Positions 1 through 10,146 of a DNA stretch of 56,744 bases are shown here, one piece after another (position 1 is the stretch's first letter; each line of letters begins with the position of its first letter). A program made the position numbers and the translations under genes. The stretch comes from Bacillus sp. FJAT-27245 (GTDB lineage Bacteria > Bacillota > Bacilli > Bacillales > Cytobacillaceae). The notes beneath the pieces are model-generated. The model was not told where the DNA came from. It saw only the letters and a program-made list of their open reading frames with translations, and did not search any database. The stretch spans positions 1,665,151-1,721,894 of the forward strand of contig NZ_LIGI01000001.1 of assembly GCF_001273955.1 (NCBI RefSeq). The letters are read 5' to 3'.

Positions 1-1016
1 GCAGCATGCATATTTGCTGTCAAAAGCTCCCCGAACTTCTGAAATTCGTCTGCTTTTTCCGCATCCTTTAAGGTCTTCTTCAATTTCTCTATTTTCTTTT
101 CATTCTTTTCTTTTTCGTTGGCGATAAACCTTTCCAGGTCGCCCGCCTTCTGCTTCACCCTGTCCCTCTCGGCCTTTCCAAAGTAATACCGGTCAAGCAT
201 GCCGCTCAAGGTTGGAAAAAACCGCGGTTCGCCTTTTAAATGATGGAGGGGGAACAGGTAAAACGCCTCCTTGTTTTGGCTGGCTGTTATCGCCGGTTCA
301 ATCCTGCCTTCGCGTAGCCGATCAATCATTGAAACGAAAGCTTTCGGTACTGTAGTCCTGTTTGCCAGGCCGCTTGAGTGTACAACCTCCTTTGCGAAAA
401 GGGGGGACACACCGGAAAAAGCTTCGACCAGCTGCCTGTCAAGCTTGCCGCTGTTAAAATCGATCGCTTTCAGCACATCCTCCTCCGTTGCCTTGAACGG
501 GTCCAATTTATTTTGTATTGGCGGCGCTATATAGGGCTGGCCCGGAAGAATGGCCCTGTGGGTATTCACAGCGAACGATACATGCTTGATGCTGTCCAAA
601 ATCATCCCCCTGCTTTTATCTACAAGGATGATATTGCTGTGTTTCCCCATAATCTCGATAATCAGCTGTTTGTAGCTGAAATCGCCAATTTCATTTCGCC
701 CTTTTATTTCAAAAATGAGGATTCTGTCCGTACCGGATTGGTAAACGTCCTCAAGAATATAGCCTTCGATATGCTTTCTCAGAAGCATGCAGAACATTGG
801 CGGCTCGCTTGGGTTTTCATGCGTTTCATTCGTCAGTTGCACCCGTGCGTAGCTTGGATGGGCGGACAGGAGAAGGCGGTGGTTTGCCCCGTTTGCCCGA
901 ATGACAAGAATAATTTCGTTTTTATATGGCTGTTGAACTTTATTAATCCGGCCGCCCGCAAGTGTTTTGGCAAGCTCACCGGCCATGGCTCTCGTAAATA
1001 ATCCATCAAATGACAT
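1..1016 (-). CDS. rqcH: RqcH (Rqc2/NFACT family, YloA), C-terminal part missing
   Basis: Ribosome quality-control factor that binds stalled 50S-peptidyl-tRNA complexes and recruits tRNA-Ala for alanine tailing; formerly called fibronectin-binding protein A. The 338 residues present cover the NFACT-N domain and the start of the coiled coil. Visible family landmarks are an MSFDG start, LLLSAHPSYARVQ near residue 48, ENPSEPPMFCMLLRKHIEG, EIMGKHSN, and FSGVSPLFAKE in the middle. The ATG at 1014-1016 is preceded on the minus strand by GAGAGGG at good spacing. The gene runs off the left edge, so the NFACT-R part is not seen. It is divergent from the downstream ATPase gene. Identity is clear from alignment in memory to B. 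subtilis YloA. Confidence 0.95.
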   Translation of the reverse strand, partial: MSFDGLFTRAMAGELAKTLAGGRINKVQQPYKNEIILVIRANGANHRLLLSAHPSYARVQLTNETHENPSEPPMFCMLLRKHIEGYILEDVYQSGTDRILIFEIKGRNEIGDFSYKQLIIEIMGKHSNIILVDKSRGMILDSIKHVSFAVNTHRAILPGQPYIAPPIQNKLDPFKATEEDVLKAIDFNSGKLDRQLVEAFSGVSPLFAKEVVHSSGLANRTTVPKAFVSMIDRLREGRIEPAITASQNKEAFYLFPLHHLKGEPRFFPTLSGMLDRYYFGKAERDRVKQKAGDLERFIANEKEKNEKKIEKLKKTLKDAEKADEFQKFGELLTANMHA

Positions 1017-1092
1017 TGGAAATACCCTCTCATTCAAAAATTCTAACGCGCTATTTGCAAGCTTCCTGGTGCGCTCAGCGGTTGCTCCTTCT

Positions 1093-1121
1093 ATTTTAGC
1101 ATTTTTTTGGACGAGTCTGAA
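1093..1121 (-). promoter_or_regulatory. Candidate sigma-A promoter of rqcH
   Basis: On the minus strand TTCAGA (1116-1121) and TAAAAT (1093-1098) are separated by 17 bases, facing rqcH. The -10 box matches five of six consensus bases and the -35 four of six. Position about 75 bases before the rqcH start is reasonable. Prediction only. Confidence 0.4.
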
Positions 1122-1202
1122 TAAGCTTACTTGAGAGAATGGAATGCAGGTAAAAAAGAAGGCGTTCCGTGGAAAAATCAAAGGGGGAAGCGTGATGGCC
1201 GG

Positions 1203-3884
1203 ATGAGGTTCCATGAAATGAATGCAAGCCAGGTGGAAGAGGCGCTGAATACTGACTATTCGTCTGGATTATCCTTGGATGAAGCGGATAAACGGATAAA
1301 AATCCACGGTTACAATGAGCTCGACGAAGGGGAAAAGCAATCCGCGCTGCTGCTTTTTCTTAGCCAGTTCAAGGATTTTATGGTCCTGGTCCTGCTGGCC
1401 GCTACGCTCATATCCGGGCTGCTCGGTGAGTATATCGATGCGATCGCGATTATTACAATCGTACTGATAAATGGCTTCCTTGGTTTTTTTCAAGAGAGGA
1501 AAGCCGAAAAATCACTTCAGGCATTGAAGGAATTGTCGGCGCCGCAAATCCAGGTGCTCCGTGAAGGGAAATGGCTAAAGATTCCTTCGCGGGAGGCTGT
1601 CCCGGGGGATATTATCAAATTCTCAAGTGGGGACAGAATCGGGGCGGATATCCGGATTATTGAATCAAAGAGCCTTGAAATTGAAGAATCGGCCCTTACA
1701 GGTGAATCCGTGCCAGTTTCAAAAGTTGACGGGGTTCTCTCCATACCCAGCCCCGGGCTTGGGGATATGGAAAATATCGCATTCATGGGTACGATGGTGA
1801 CCAGGGGGAGCGGCTTAGGCACAATTATTGCCACCGGAATGAAAACGGCGATGGGCCAGATAGCCGATTTGCTTCAAAATGCTGAAACCGCCGAGACGCC
1901 TTTGCAAAGAAGGCTTGCACAGCTTGGAAAAATCCTCATTACAGTCGCGCTCCTGCTGACACTTCTAGTCGTCGTGATCGGCCTTTTGCAGGGACATGGC
2001 TTGTACGAGATGGTATTGGCGGGCGTCTCGCTTGCTGTCGCGGCTATCCCCGAAGGACTGCCCGCCATAGTAACCGTCGCTCTCTCTCTTGGCGTCCAGA
2101 AAATGATAAAAAGCAATGCAATCGTGAGGAAGCTTCCCGCGGTCGAAACGCTCGGTTGCGCATCAGTCATCTGTTCGGATAAAACCGGGACGATGACACA
2201 GAACAAAATGACGGTAACCCATTTGTGGAGCGGCGGGAAAAACTGGACCGTGGACGGAATCGGATATGAGCCAGAGGGCGCCTTTTATGGGGAGAACAAA
2301 CAGCCCATCCAGGTCAGGAACGAAAAAGCGCTCCAGCAGCTGCTTATGTTTGGGATGCTTTGCAACCATTCGGATTTGGCGCGTAAGGAAAACGAGCTTG
2401 TCCTGGATGGGGATCCAACAGAAGGTGCCCTTCTGGTCAGCGCCATGAAAGCCGGGTATGACAGAAAAAAACTTCTAGAGGAATATAAGATTCTGAATGA
2501 GTTTCCATTCGATTCTTCACGAAAAATGATGAGTGTTGTCGTCCAGGACAGGCAGGGAAAAGTGTTTATTGTAACAAAGGGCGCGCCTGATGTCCTGATT
2601 GGGGTCTCGAGCAGCATTCTTAAAGATGGAAGAGTCCAAACGATGGCCCGCGAAACGAAGGCGGAGGCAAACGCTGCGGTTGAAGGCCTTGCTTCAAAAG
2701 CTTTAAGAACGATTGCCGTTGCTTACAAGCCCTTGCCAGCTGGGCGTGTTATCCTGAATGAGCGTGAAGCGGAAAAGGATCTGACATTCATCGGCATACA
2801 GGGAATGATCGATCCGCCGCGGCCCGAGGTAAAGGAAGCCGTCCGCGAATGCCGTGATGCGGGAATCAAGACGGTCATGATTACGGGAGACCACGTCATT
2901 ACGGCTAAAGCAATCGCCAGCCAGCTCGGAATCCTTTCCGGGAAAAGCAGGATTATGGATGGGAAGGCACTTTCGGAATTGTCTGTCGAAGAACTTGAAG
3001 AGGTGGTGGAGGACGTCTCTGTTTTTGCGCGTGTTTCGCCCGAGCACAAGCTAAAGATTGTAAAGGCGTTCCAAAACCGCGGGCATGTTGTTGCGATGAC
3101 AGGCGACGGTGTGAATGACGCCCCAGCGATTAAGGCTGCCGATATTGGCGTTGCCATGGGAATTACAGGGACGGATGTTGCCAAAGAGGCTTCGGCGCTC
3201 GTCCTTCTTGACGACAATTTCGCAACCATAAAATCCGCAATTAAAGAGGGACGGAATATTTATGAAAATATTCGTAAATTCATCCGCTACCTTCTTGCTT
3301 CAAATGTAGGGGAAATCCTTGTCATGCTATTCGCGATGATTCTCGCCTTGCCGCTCCCGCTCGTTCCCATCCAAATTCTTTGGGTGAATCTAGTGACTGA
3401 CGGGTTGCCTGCCATGGCACTTGGGCTCGACAAGCCGGAGGAAAATGTGATGAAACGGAAGCCAAGAAGCCCGCGTGAGGGAGTTTTCGCTCGTGGCCTT
3501 GGCTGGAAAGTTGTCTCGAGGGGCTTTTTAATCGGGATTGTGACACTTCTTGCCTTTATGGCAATTTACAACAGGCATCCCGAACAGCTGGATTATGCCA
3601 GGACAGTCGCGTTCGCTACCCTTGTTCTCGCCCAACTCATCCACGTATTCGATTGCCGAAGCGAAATTTCCGTTCTTTCAAGAAATCCATTCGGCAACAA
3701 ATATCTTGTTTGGGCGGTTGTATCATCGGCAGCGCTGATGGTTGCCGTCATTTACTATCCGCCGCTGCAGCCGGTATTTCATACAGTTGCGGTCAAGCCG
3801 AATGATTGGCTATTAATAACGGGTCTTTCTGCAATTCCAACTTTTTTGCTGGCCGGAACATTTTTGGCAAGAAAAACAAAATGA
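1203..3884 (+). CDS. yloB: P2A-type calcium-transporting P-type ATPase (YloB-like)
   Basis: Membrane ATPase of the SERCA/PMR1 class that exports Ca2+ (possibly Mn2+) from the cytoplasm. The 893-residue protein has an N-terminal cation-ATPase domain, TM pairs near residues 60-105, the TGES actuator loop near 165, a PEGLPA membrane motif near 283, the phosphorylated Asp in DKTGT near 326, KGAPD in the nucleotide-binding domain, TGDGVNDAPA near 633, and a C-terminal six-helix transport domain. I place the start at the ATG at 1203 (protein begins MRFHEMNASQ) because the B. subtilis protein begins MKFHEM. The frame stays open upstream to a TTG at 1131. A GGGGG Shine-Dalgarno-like stretch lies at 1183-1187, rather far from 1203. 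Monocistronic by position. Confidence 0.93.
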   Translation: MRFHEMNASQVEEALNTDYSSGLSLDEADKRIKIHGYNELDEGEKQSALLLFLSQFKDFMVLVLLAATLISGLLGEYIDAIAIITIVLINGFLGFFQERKAEKSLQALKELSAPQIQVLREGKWLKIPSREAVPGDIIKFSSGDRIGADIRIIESKSLEIEESALTGESVPVSKVDGVLSIPSPGLGDMENIAFMGTMVTRGSGLGTIIATGMKTAMGQIADLLQNAETAETPLQRRLAQLGKILITVALLLTLLVVVIGLLQGHGLYEMVLAGVSLAVAAIPEGLPAIVTVALSLGVQKMIKSNAIVRKLPAVETLGCASVICSDKTGTMTQNKMTVTHLWSGGKNWTVDGIGYEPEGAFYGENKQPIQVRNEKALQQLLMFGMLCNHSDLARKENELVLDGDPTEGALLVSAMKAGYDRKKLLEEYKILNEFPFDSSRKMMSVVVQDRQGKVFIVTKGAPDVLIGVSSSILKDGRVQTMARETKAEANAAVEGLASKALRTIAVAYKPLPAGRVILNEREAEKDLTFIGIQGMIDPPRPEVKEAVRECRDAGIKTVMITGDHVITAKAIASQLGILSGKSRIMDGKALSELSVEELEEVVEDVSVFARVSPEHKLKIVKAFQNRGHVVAMTGDGVNDAPAIKAADIGVAMGITGTDVAKEASALVLLDDNFATIKSAIKEGRNIYENIRKFIRYLLASNVGEILVMLFAMILALPLPLVPIQILWVNLVTDGLPAMALGLDKPEENVMKRKPRSPREGVFARGLGWKVVSRGFLIGIVTLLAFMAIYNRHPEQLDYARTVAFATLVLAQLIHVFDCRSEISVLSRNPFGNKYLVWAVVSSAALMVAVIYYPPLQPVFHTVAVKPNDWLLITGLSAIPTFLLAGTFLARKTK

Positions 3885-3888
3885 GGTA

Positions 3889-3897
3889 TGATATAAT
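3889..3897 (+). promoter_or_regulatory. Extended -10 promoter of yloC
   Basis: TGATATAAT at 3889-3897 is a perfect extended -10 (TGnTATAAT), immediately after the ATPase stop codon. No good -35 lies at 16-18 bases (TTGGCA at 3864 is 22 away), which extended -10 promoters can tolerate. It would start the yloC-remA-gmk-rpoZ transcript. Confidence 0.55.
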
Positions 3898-3979
3898 CAC
3901 AAAGGTAGTAGAGGCGGCTCTATTGCCTTTTCTTTATGGATTGGCAATTTGCCGGCCGGATTGTGAAAAGGATGTGCGG

Positions 3980-4858
3980 ATGATGATTGTAAGCATGACT
4001 GGTTTTGGAAGCTGCAAAAAAGAAACCGGAACCTTTTCCATACATGTTGAAGTAAAAACGGTTAATCATCGATTTTGTGAGTTTAGTTTCCGTATGCCCC
4101 GCTACCTGTTGAACGCAGAAGACAAGTTTAAAAAAGCTCTTGGTCGGCACATTCGCAGGGGCCGTGCAGAAGTGTATATTTCCGTAGAGGGGGAAGGGCC
4201 GCAGGAAAGGGTCCTGCGTGTGGATTGGAACCTGTTGGACGGCTATTACCGTTTTGTTTCCGAGGCCGGCGCCAAATACGGGTTTGACACCATGGAAGCC
4301 TTTAAGCATGTGCTTGGGCGGGAGGAATTTTTACATATTGAGGAACGGGAAACCGGGAACGAGGAGCTTGAAGCCATTATTCTCCAAGCAATCGATGAGG
4401 CGGGAGCGATGGCGAAGTCAATGCGGCTTTCAGAAGGTGAGGCATTGAAAGAAGACTTGTCCGCCAATTTGGGACGTTTTCAGGCCCTTGCGTCCGAGTT
4501 AACCGTTTATGCTCCTTCCGTCGTTGATCAATACAGAGAAAGGCTATCCAAACGGATGGCGGAACTGCTGGATGGCGGAGCGGATGAATCACGGCTTCTC
4601 GCCGAGGTCGCCCTGTATGCCGATAAATCGGATATCAATGAAGAACTGGAGAGGCTGAAAAGCCACATTGGCCAATTCAAAGCCGCCCTCGATGAAGCAG
4701 AACCTGTAGGAAGAAAGCTTGACTTTCTTGTTCAGGAAATGAACCGGGAAGTCAATACCATTGGGTCAAAATCGAGTGATGCCCGGATTTCCGAACGAGT
4801 AGTGGGACTGAAGAGCCTGCTTGAAAAGCTGAAGGAGCAAATTCAAAACATTGAATAG
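3980..4858 (+). CDS. yloC: YicC/YloC family endoribonuclease-related protein
   Basis: Member of the YicC family; E. coli YicC has been linked to RNA turnover, and the Bacillus YloC is an endoribonuclease-type family member whose physiological targets are not well defined. The protein has 292 residues and starts MMIVSMTGFG, with the family's N-terminal SMTGFG, VKTVNHRF near residue 30, and the C-terminal motif LDFLVQEMNREVNTIGSKS near residue 250. AAAGGA at 3967-3972 supports an ATG at 3980 or 3983; B. subtilis homology fits 3983 (MIVSMTGFG), so the start is uncertain by one codon. The region 3806-3979 is open in frame but contains the promoter and is not coding for this family. First gene of the yloC-remA-gmk-rpoZ cluster. 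Confidence 0.9.
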   Translation: MMIVSMTGFGSCKKETGTFSIHVEVKTVNHRFCEFSFRMPRYLLNAEDKFKKALGRHIRRGRAEVYISVEGEGPQERVLRVDWNLLDGYYRFVSEAGAKYGFDTMEAFKHVLGREEFLHIEERETGNEELEAIILQAIDEAGAMAKSMRLSEGEALKEDLSANLGRFQALASELTVYAPSVVDQYRERLSKRMAELLDGGADESRLLAEVALYADKSDINEELERLKSHIGQFKAALDEAEPVGRKLDFLVQEMNREVNTIGSKSSDARISERVVGLKSLLEKLKEQIQNIE

Positions 4859-4921
4859 GCGCCCCGTTTTAGGAAGGCAGCCGCGGGGCATAATGATAAA
4901 ATTGATGACTGGAGAATGGGC

Positions 4922-5810
<889 letters not shown>

Positions 5811-6032
5811 TTGTTATATCCATCTATTGATTCCCTGTTGAATAAAATTGATTCGAAGTACTCCCTCGTATCTGTTGCCGCGAAAAGGGCGAGATACATG
5901 CAGCAACATGGCGGCTACCGCCTTGAAAAGTATGTTTCACATAAATATGTCGGAAAAGCGCTTGAAGAAATCTATGGCGGCCAGCTGACCTATCGTGTTG
6001 GGAGCAAAGCGGAAACACCTGCTGAATCGTAA
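5811..6032 (+). CDS. rpoZ: RNA polymerase omega subunit
   Basis: Small subunit that assists folding and assembly of beta-prime into RNA polymerase. The 73-residue protein begins at a TTG directly after the gmk stop, with GGAGGCGGA just upstream inside gmk. Its first residues [20 protein letters not shown] and the segment [12 protein letters not shown] match the Bacillus omega subunit (YloH). The last ~15 residues are variable, as usual. It is the final gene of its transcript; two terminator-like hairpins follow. Confidence 0.93.
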   Translation: MLYPSIDSLLNKIDSKYSLVSVAAKRARYMQQHGGYRLEKYVSHKYVGKALEEIYGGQLTYRVGSKAETPAES

Positions 6033-6099
6033 GCTACAGTGCGGGCTGGCAACACTGCCGTTAATTTGGGATGGTTTTCATACGAAGGATTTCGCTGAT

Positions 6100-6139
6100 A
6101 GGGGCATGGCAAACGCAAAATGTCAGCCCCTTTCTTATT
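6100..6139 (+). terminator. Possible first terminator after rpoZ
   Basis: AGGGGC (6100-6105), a bulged A and TGGCA pair with TGTCA and GCCCCT (6121-6131) around a nine-base loop, followed by TTCTTATTG. The tail is only moderately T-rich, so it may be a weak terminator backed up by the next one. Confidence 0.45.
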
Positions 6140-6191
6140 GTCCTTTATCGGATTCGGACATGAAGTTAAAAACCTTGCATCGATTTGACCG

Positions 6192-6226
6192 AACACAAGC
6201 GCCTCTATCAGGGCGCTTGTGTTTTT
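6192..6226 (+). terminator. Rho-independent terminator of the yloC-rpoZ unit
   Basis: A perfect 12-bp stem, AACACAAGCGCC (6192-6203) with GGCGCTTGTGTT (6212-6223), encloses an eight-base loop and runs into a T tract at 6222-6226. The A run on the left arm could also let it act on the opposite strand. Confidence 0.85.
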
Positions 6227-6331
6227 AGAGAAGCGTAATGAGCCATTGCCTTTCTTTCGTAGCGGACCGGATAGATGCCGGCAGAAAATGCGGCGGAAAA
6301 ATGTTTATGTTAGCCGTATTCTCTCATTTTT

Positions 6332-6340
6332 TGATATAAT
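6332..6340 (+). promoter_or_regulatory. Extended -10 promoter of coaBC-priA
   Basis: TGATATAAT at 6332-6340 is a consensus extended -10, the same motif seen before yloC. The -35 region is poor (TTAGCC at 6310, 19-base spacer). It is about 85 bases upstream of the coaBC start. Confidence 0.5.
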
Positions 6341-6423
6341 AGGAGAACGAGTGTTCTTGTTGTAGGGATGATCCAATGAGGCTCTTATTGAATCTAATGT
6401 CAGGAGAGGCGGAGGAATGCCAA

Positions 6424-7632
6424 ATGCTTGAAGGAAAGAAAATCCTGCTGTGTGTCACCGGAGGGATCGCGGTATATAAAGCTGCCGCGCTTACTAGCAA
6501 GCTTGTCCAGGCCGGGGCCGTGGTGAAAGTAATTATGAGCGAGTCAGCCACAAAATTTGTCGCACCATTGACCTTCCAGGCTTTGTCACGGAATGATGTT
6601 TATACCGATACGTTTGATGAAAAAATTCCGGGCGCCATTGCCCATATCGAGCTTGCGGATTGGCCGGACTTGGTGATTTGCGCCCCTGCTACCGCAAATA
6701 CAATCGGGAAGCTCGCCGCAGGAATTGCCGATAATATGGTTACAACCACACTCCTTGCTTCCACAGCACCGGTCTGGATTGCACCGGCAATGAATGTCCA
6801 TATGTATGGGCACCCAGCGGTTACTAGGAACATTGAAACACTTTATCAATTTGGATACAGGTTCATCGAGCCAGGCGAAGGCTTCCTTGCCTGCGGGTAT
6901 GTCGGCAAAGGGAGACTTGAAGAGCCTGAGAGGATTGTGGAACTTGCCGCCGATTTCTTCGCAGAGGAAAAAGGGAAGTTGGCAGGCAGGACTGTCCTCG
7001 TCACAGCGGGCCCTACCCGGGAAAGAATCGACCCTGTCCGTTTCATATCAAATGACTCAAGCGGCAAAATGGGCTATGCAGTTGCTGAGGAAGCTATTCG
7101 GGAAGGGGCAAAAGTCATCCTTATTACCGGGCCGGTCGGTATCGAGCCCCCAAAAGATGCGCTTGTCGTCCGGGTTGAAAGCGCGGAGGAAATGTACGAT
7201 GCAGCGCTTCGCCATTTCGAAGATGCTGATATTGTCATTAAATCAGCGGCGGTTTCTGATTACCGCCCTAAAACAGCCTATGCCTATAAAGTGAAAAAAC
7301 AGCCTGGTAATGAAACAATTGAGCTCGAAAGGACGAAGGATATCCTGATGGAACTTGGAAAAAGAAAAACCCGTCAGGTACTCGTCGGTTTCGCAGCCGA
7401 AACGAACAACGTGGAAGAATACGCAAGAAGGAAGCTTGCCGCCAAAAACGCCGATATGATCGTTGCCAATGATGTAACGGAAAGCGGCGCGGGTTTTGGG
7501 ACTGATACGAATATTGTTACGCTTTTCAGGCGGGACGGTTCAAGTGAAAGCCTTCCCCTCATGGCGAAGCATGAAGTAGCAAAAAGGATTTTAAAGGAAG
7601 CGTCCATCCTGGCAGAGGGGGCGGGTAAATGA
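6424..7632 (+). CDS. coaBC: Bifunctional phosphopantothenoylcysteine decarboxylase / phosphopantothenate-cysteine ligase
   Basis: Catalyses two consecutive steps of coenzyme A synthesis. The 402-residue fusion has an FMN-binding CoaC half (GGIAVYKAA near residue 14, active-site His in IAHIELA near 75, PAMN near 122, and CGYVGKGRL near 157) and a CoaB half (GPTRERIDPVRFISNDSSGKMG near 200, KSAAVSDYRP near 280). GGAGGA at 6411-6416 is seven bases before the ATG at 6424 and fixes the start (MLEGKKILL). The stop overlaps the priA start (ATGA), indicating translational coupling. Confidence 0.95.
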   Translation: MLEGKKILLCVTGGIAVYKAAALTSKLVQAGAVVKVIMSESATKFVAPLTFQALSRNDVYTDTFDEKIPGAIAHIELADWPDLVICAPATANTIGKLAAGIADNMVTTTLLASTAPVWIAPAMNVHMYGHPAVTRNIETLYQFGYRFIEPGEGFLACGYVGKGRLEEPERIVELAADFFAEEKGKLAGRTVLVTAGPTRERIDPVRFISNDSSGKMGYAVAEEAIREGAKVILITGPVGIEPPKDALVVRVESAEEMYDAALRHFEDADIVIKSAAVSDYRPKTAYAYKVKKQPGNETIELERTKDILMELGKRKTRQVLVGFAAETNNVEEYARRKLAAKNADMIVANDVTESGAGFGTDTNIVTLFRRDGSSESLPLMAKHEVAKRILKEASILAEGAGK

Positions 7633-10043
7633 ATATTGCGAGCGTAATCGTTGATGTACCCGCCAAACAGACGGACAAGCCATTTGATTACAAAATACCC
7701 GAAAAATGGGCGGGGGCAATTGTGCCCGGGATGAGGGTCGTCGTCCCATTTGGACCTAGGAAGGTGCAGGGTTTTGTTATTGGCCTAAAGGACCATTCTG
7801 AATTCGAAAGCCTGAGGGAAATCCAGGAGCCGATGGATTTGGTTCCGGTTTTAAACAGCGAACTTCTTGCTCTTGGCAACTGGCTAACAGAAAAAACGCT
7901 CAGCTTTAAAATTTCCGCTTTCCAGGCAATGCTGCCAGCGGCCTTGAAAGCAAAATACAATAAGAAGGTTAAGCTCGCCCAGGGAGCTAGCATCGAGGAA
8001 CTTCCGGAAAGCCTCCACCATTATTTCGAAGGCGGCAAGGCAATTGGATGGGAGGATGCCGTCAAGGGCGGGCTTGTTCCCGTCCTGCAGAAAGAAGCGG
8101 CGGCAGGAACGGTAGAAGTCATTTACGAAGTACGGAAACGCCTCGGCAAAAAACATATCAAATATATCATTCCCCTTCTTTCGCCAGGGCAGCTTAAGGA
8201 AGAACAGAAAGAATTATCTGGAAGGGCGCCGAAGCAAAAGGAATTGCTAGAGTATTTCATTCGCAATCCGGAGCCAGCTGAGGCAAGGAAATTGGCCGCT
8301 GAACTGGGGTATTCGCCTTCCGCGGCCAAGGCGCTTATCGACAGGGGAATCCTTGGCGAAAAAGAGCTTGAAGTATACCGGGATCCTTATGAGGACAGGA
8401 ATTTTCCAAAAACGGCCCCGCTCGAGCTCACCCTAGGCCAAAGGGCAGCCATTACACCGGTGAAGGCCGCAATTTCGGAAGGGCGCCACGAAGTCTTCCT
8501 GCTTTATGGGGTGACAGGCAGCGGAAAAACGGAAATCTATTTGCAATCCATCCAAGATGTGATTCAAAAAGGCAAGGAAGCGATCGTCCTCGTCCCGGAA
8601 ATCGCCCTGACCCCCCAGATGGTCGAGCGATTTAAAGGTCGGTTCGGAGCGGAGGTTGCCGTCCTGCACAGCGGGCTCTCAGCGGGGGAAAAATATGATG
8701 AATGGCGGAAAATCCAGCGCCGTGAGGTTAAGGTGGCGGTCGGCGCGCGGTCGGCGATTTTCGCCCCGTTTGAAAACCTTGGAATCATCATTATTGATGA
8801 AGAACACGAAACGAGTTACAAACAGGAGGAAATGCCCCGCTACCACGCAAGGGACGCGGCGATTGAAAGGGGAAAGAGGCATCATTGCCCGATTATCCTC
8901 GGAAGCGCAACGCCTTCGCTCGAATCGTTCGCCCGGGCGCAAAAAGGCGTTTATTCCCTGCTTGCGCTTCCGGATCGGATGAATAACCAGCCGATGCCAG
9001 AGGTCGAAATTGTGGACATGCGGGAAGAAATGCGTTCCGGGAACCGGTCGATGTTTTCGAGGAAGCTATTTGAGAAAATTGAAGACAGGCTTGAAAAAAA
9101 GGAACAGATTGTTTTGTTCCTCAATAAGCGCGGACACTCCTCTTTTGTCATGTGCAGGGACTGCGGCTATGTCATGGGATGCCCGCACTGCGATATTTCA
9201 TTGACCTACCACCGGAAAAATGAGCAAATGAAATGCCATTACTGCGGATATGAAACCCGTGTCCCCCTGCAATGCCCGGAATGCCTAAGCGAACACATCC
9301 GCTACTTTGGGACGGGTACGCAAAAGGTTGAAGAGGAATTGGGCAAGCTTATACCCCATGCCCGCGTTGTAAGGATGGATATGGATACAACGGGAAGGAA
9401 AGGGTCACATGAAAGGTTGCTGAAGGAATTTTCGGAAGGGCGTGCCGATATCCTTCTCGGCACGCAAATGATTGCCAAAGGCCTGGATTTTCCTAATATC
9501 ACCCTTGTCGGCGTCCTCTCAGCGGATACGATGCTGCATATCCCTGACTTCCGCTCGTCGGAAAAAACGTTCCAGCTTTTAACCCAGGTTAGCGGGAGGG
9601 CGGGCCGGCATGAGCTTCCCGGAGAGGTCGTCATCCAGACTTACACGCCTGACCATTACAGCATCGAGCTTGCCGGCAGCCAGAACTACGACCTTTTTTA
9701 CCAAAGGGAAATGATTGCGCGAAAAGTCCATAAATATCCGCCGTTCTATTATCTCGCACTTGTAACAGTCAGCCATGGCCAGCTGATGAAGGCGGTCACG
9801 GTCACTGAGCAAATCACGGCGTTCATAAGGGCGAGGGTGTCCGAGGATGCTGTCGTGCTTGGTCCGGTGGCATCCCCGATTCCGAGGATCAATGACCGGT
9901 ACCGTTATCAGTGCCTCATAAAATACAAGCGCGAGCCGTCCCTTCCGGAAAATCTGAAGCATGTCATTGACCGTTACCAGAAAGAGGAGGGGGCTGGCGG
10001 CCTGCAGGTTTCCGTCGACATCAACCCATACTTGCTGATGTGA
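7629..10043 (+). CDS. priA: Primosomal protein N' (replication restart helicase PriA)
   Basis: 3'-to-5' DNA helicase that recognises forked DNA and reloads the replisome. The 804-residue protein has an N-terminal 3'-end-binding domain, a winged-helix-like part, Walker A TGSGKTE near residue 298, a DEEH box near 393, and a zinc-binding domain with four cysteine pairs between residues 512 and 560 (CRDCGY, CPHC, CHYCGY, CPEC). Helicase motifs LGTQMIAKGLDFP and QVSGRAGR follow. The ATG overlaps the coaBC stop by four bases. Length and motif order are normal for Bacillus PriA. Confidence 0.96.
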   Translation: MNIASVIVDVPAKQTDKPFDYKIPEKWAGAIVPGMRVVVPFGPRKVQGFVIGLKDHSEFESLREIQEPMDLVPVLNSELLALGNWLTEKTLSFKISAFQAMLPAALKAKYNKKVKLAQGASIEELPESLHHYFEGGKAIGWEDAVKGGLVPVLQKEAAAGTVEVIYEVRKRLGKKHIKYIIPLLSPGQLKEEQKELSGRAPKQKELLEYFIRNPEPAEARKLAAELGYSPSAAKALIDRGILGEKELEVYRDPYEDRNFPKTAPLELTLGQRAAITPVKAAISEGRHEVFLLYGVTGSGKTEIYLQSIQDVIQKGKEAIVLVPEIALTPQMVERFKGRFGAEVAVLHSGLSAGEKYDEWRKIQRREVKVAVGARSAIFAPFENLGIIIIDEEHETSYKQEEMPRYHARDAAIERGKRHHCPIILGSATPSLESFARAQKGVYSLLALPDRMNNQPMPEVEIVDMREEMRSGNRSMFSRKLFEKIEDRLEKKEQIVLFLNKRGHSSFVMCRDCGYVMGCPHCDISLTYHRKNEQMKCHYCGYETRVPLQCPECLSEHIRYFGTGTQKVEEELGKLIPHARVVRMDMDTTGRKGSHERLLKEFSEGRADILLGTQMIAKGLDFPNITLVGVLSADTMLHIPDFRSSEKTFQLLTQVSGRAGRHELPGEVVIQTYTPDHYSIELAGSQNYDLFYQREMIARKVHKYPPFYYLALVTVSHGQLMKAVTVTEQITAFIRARVSEDAVVLGPVASPIPRINDRYRYQCLIKYKREPSLPENLKHVIDRYQKEEGAGGLQVSVDINPYLLM

Positions 10044-10146
10044 TGCGGCCACACTCCCAGCAGCCCTGGGTGCAGGGAAAAAAGGGATTATCAGGTCCTT
10101 TTATTGGTAAAAGTAATATTATGATACGTAATTGGAGGAACAATCT

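Larger units (their letters stand above)
6033..6423. other. Intergenic region between rpoZ and coaBC
   Basis: This 391-base gap holds no convincing gene. It contains two hairpins with T-rich tails (6100-6139 and 6192-6226) that would end the rpoZ transcript, and an extended -10 promoter (6332-6340) with the coaBC ribosome binding site beyond it. Short open frames on both strands lack ribosome binding sites and family resemblance. Confidence 0.7.

Noticed and set aside
378-1001. Plus-strand open frame of 207 codons
   Set aside because: It is the complement of rqcH, whose minus-strand protein is clearly recognisable.
1131-1202. 24-codon N-terminal extension of the Ca2+-ATPase from TTG 1131
   Set aside because: The extension has no counterpart in the homologue and is not preceded by a good ribosome binding site.
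10044-10146. Terminator after priA
   Set aside because: A CCCAG/CTGGG hairpin is present near 10056-10072 but it lacks a T tract, so transcription may continue into def.
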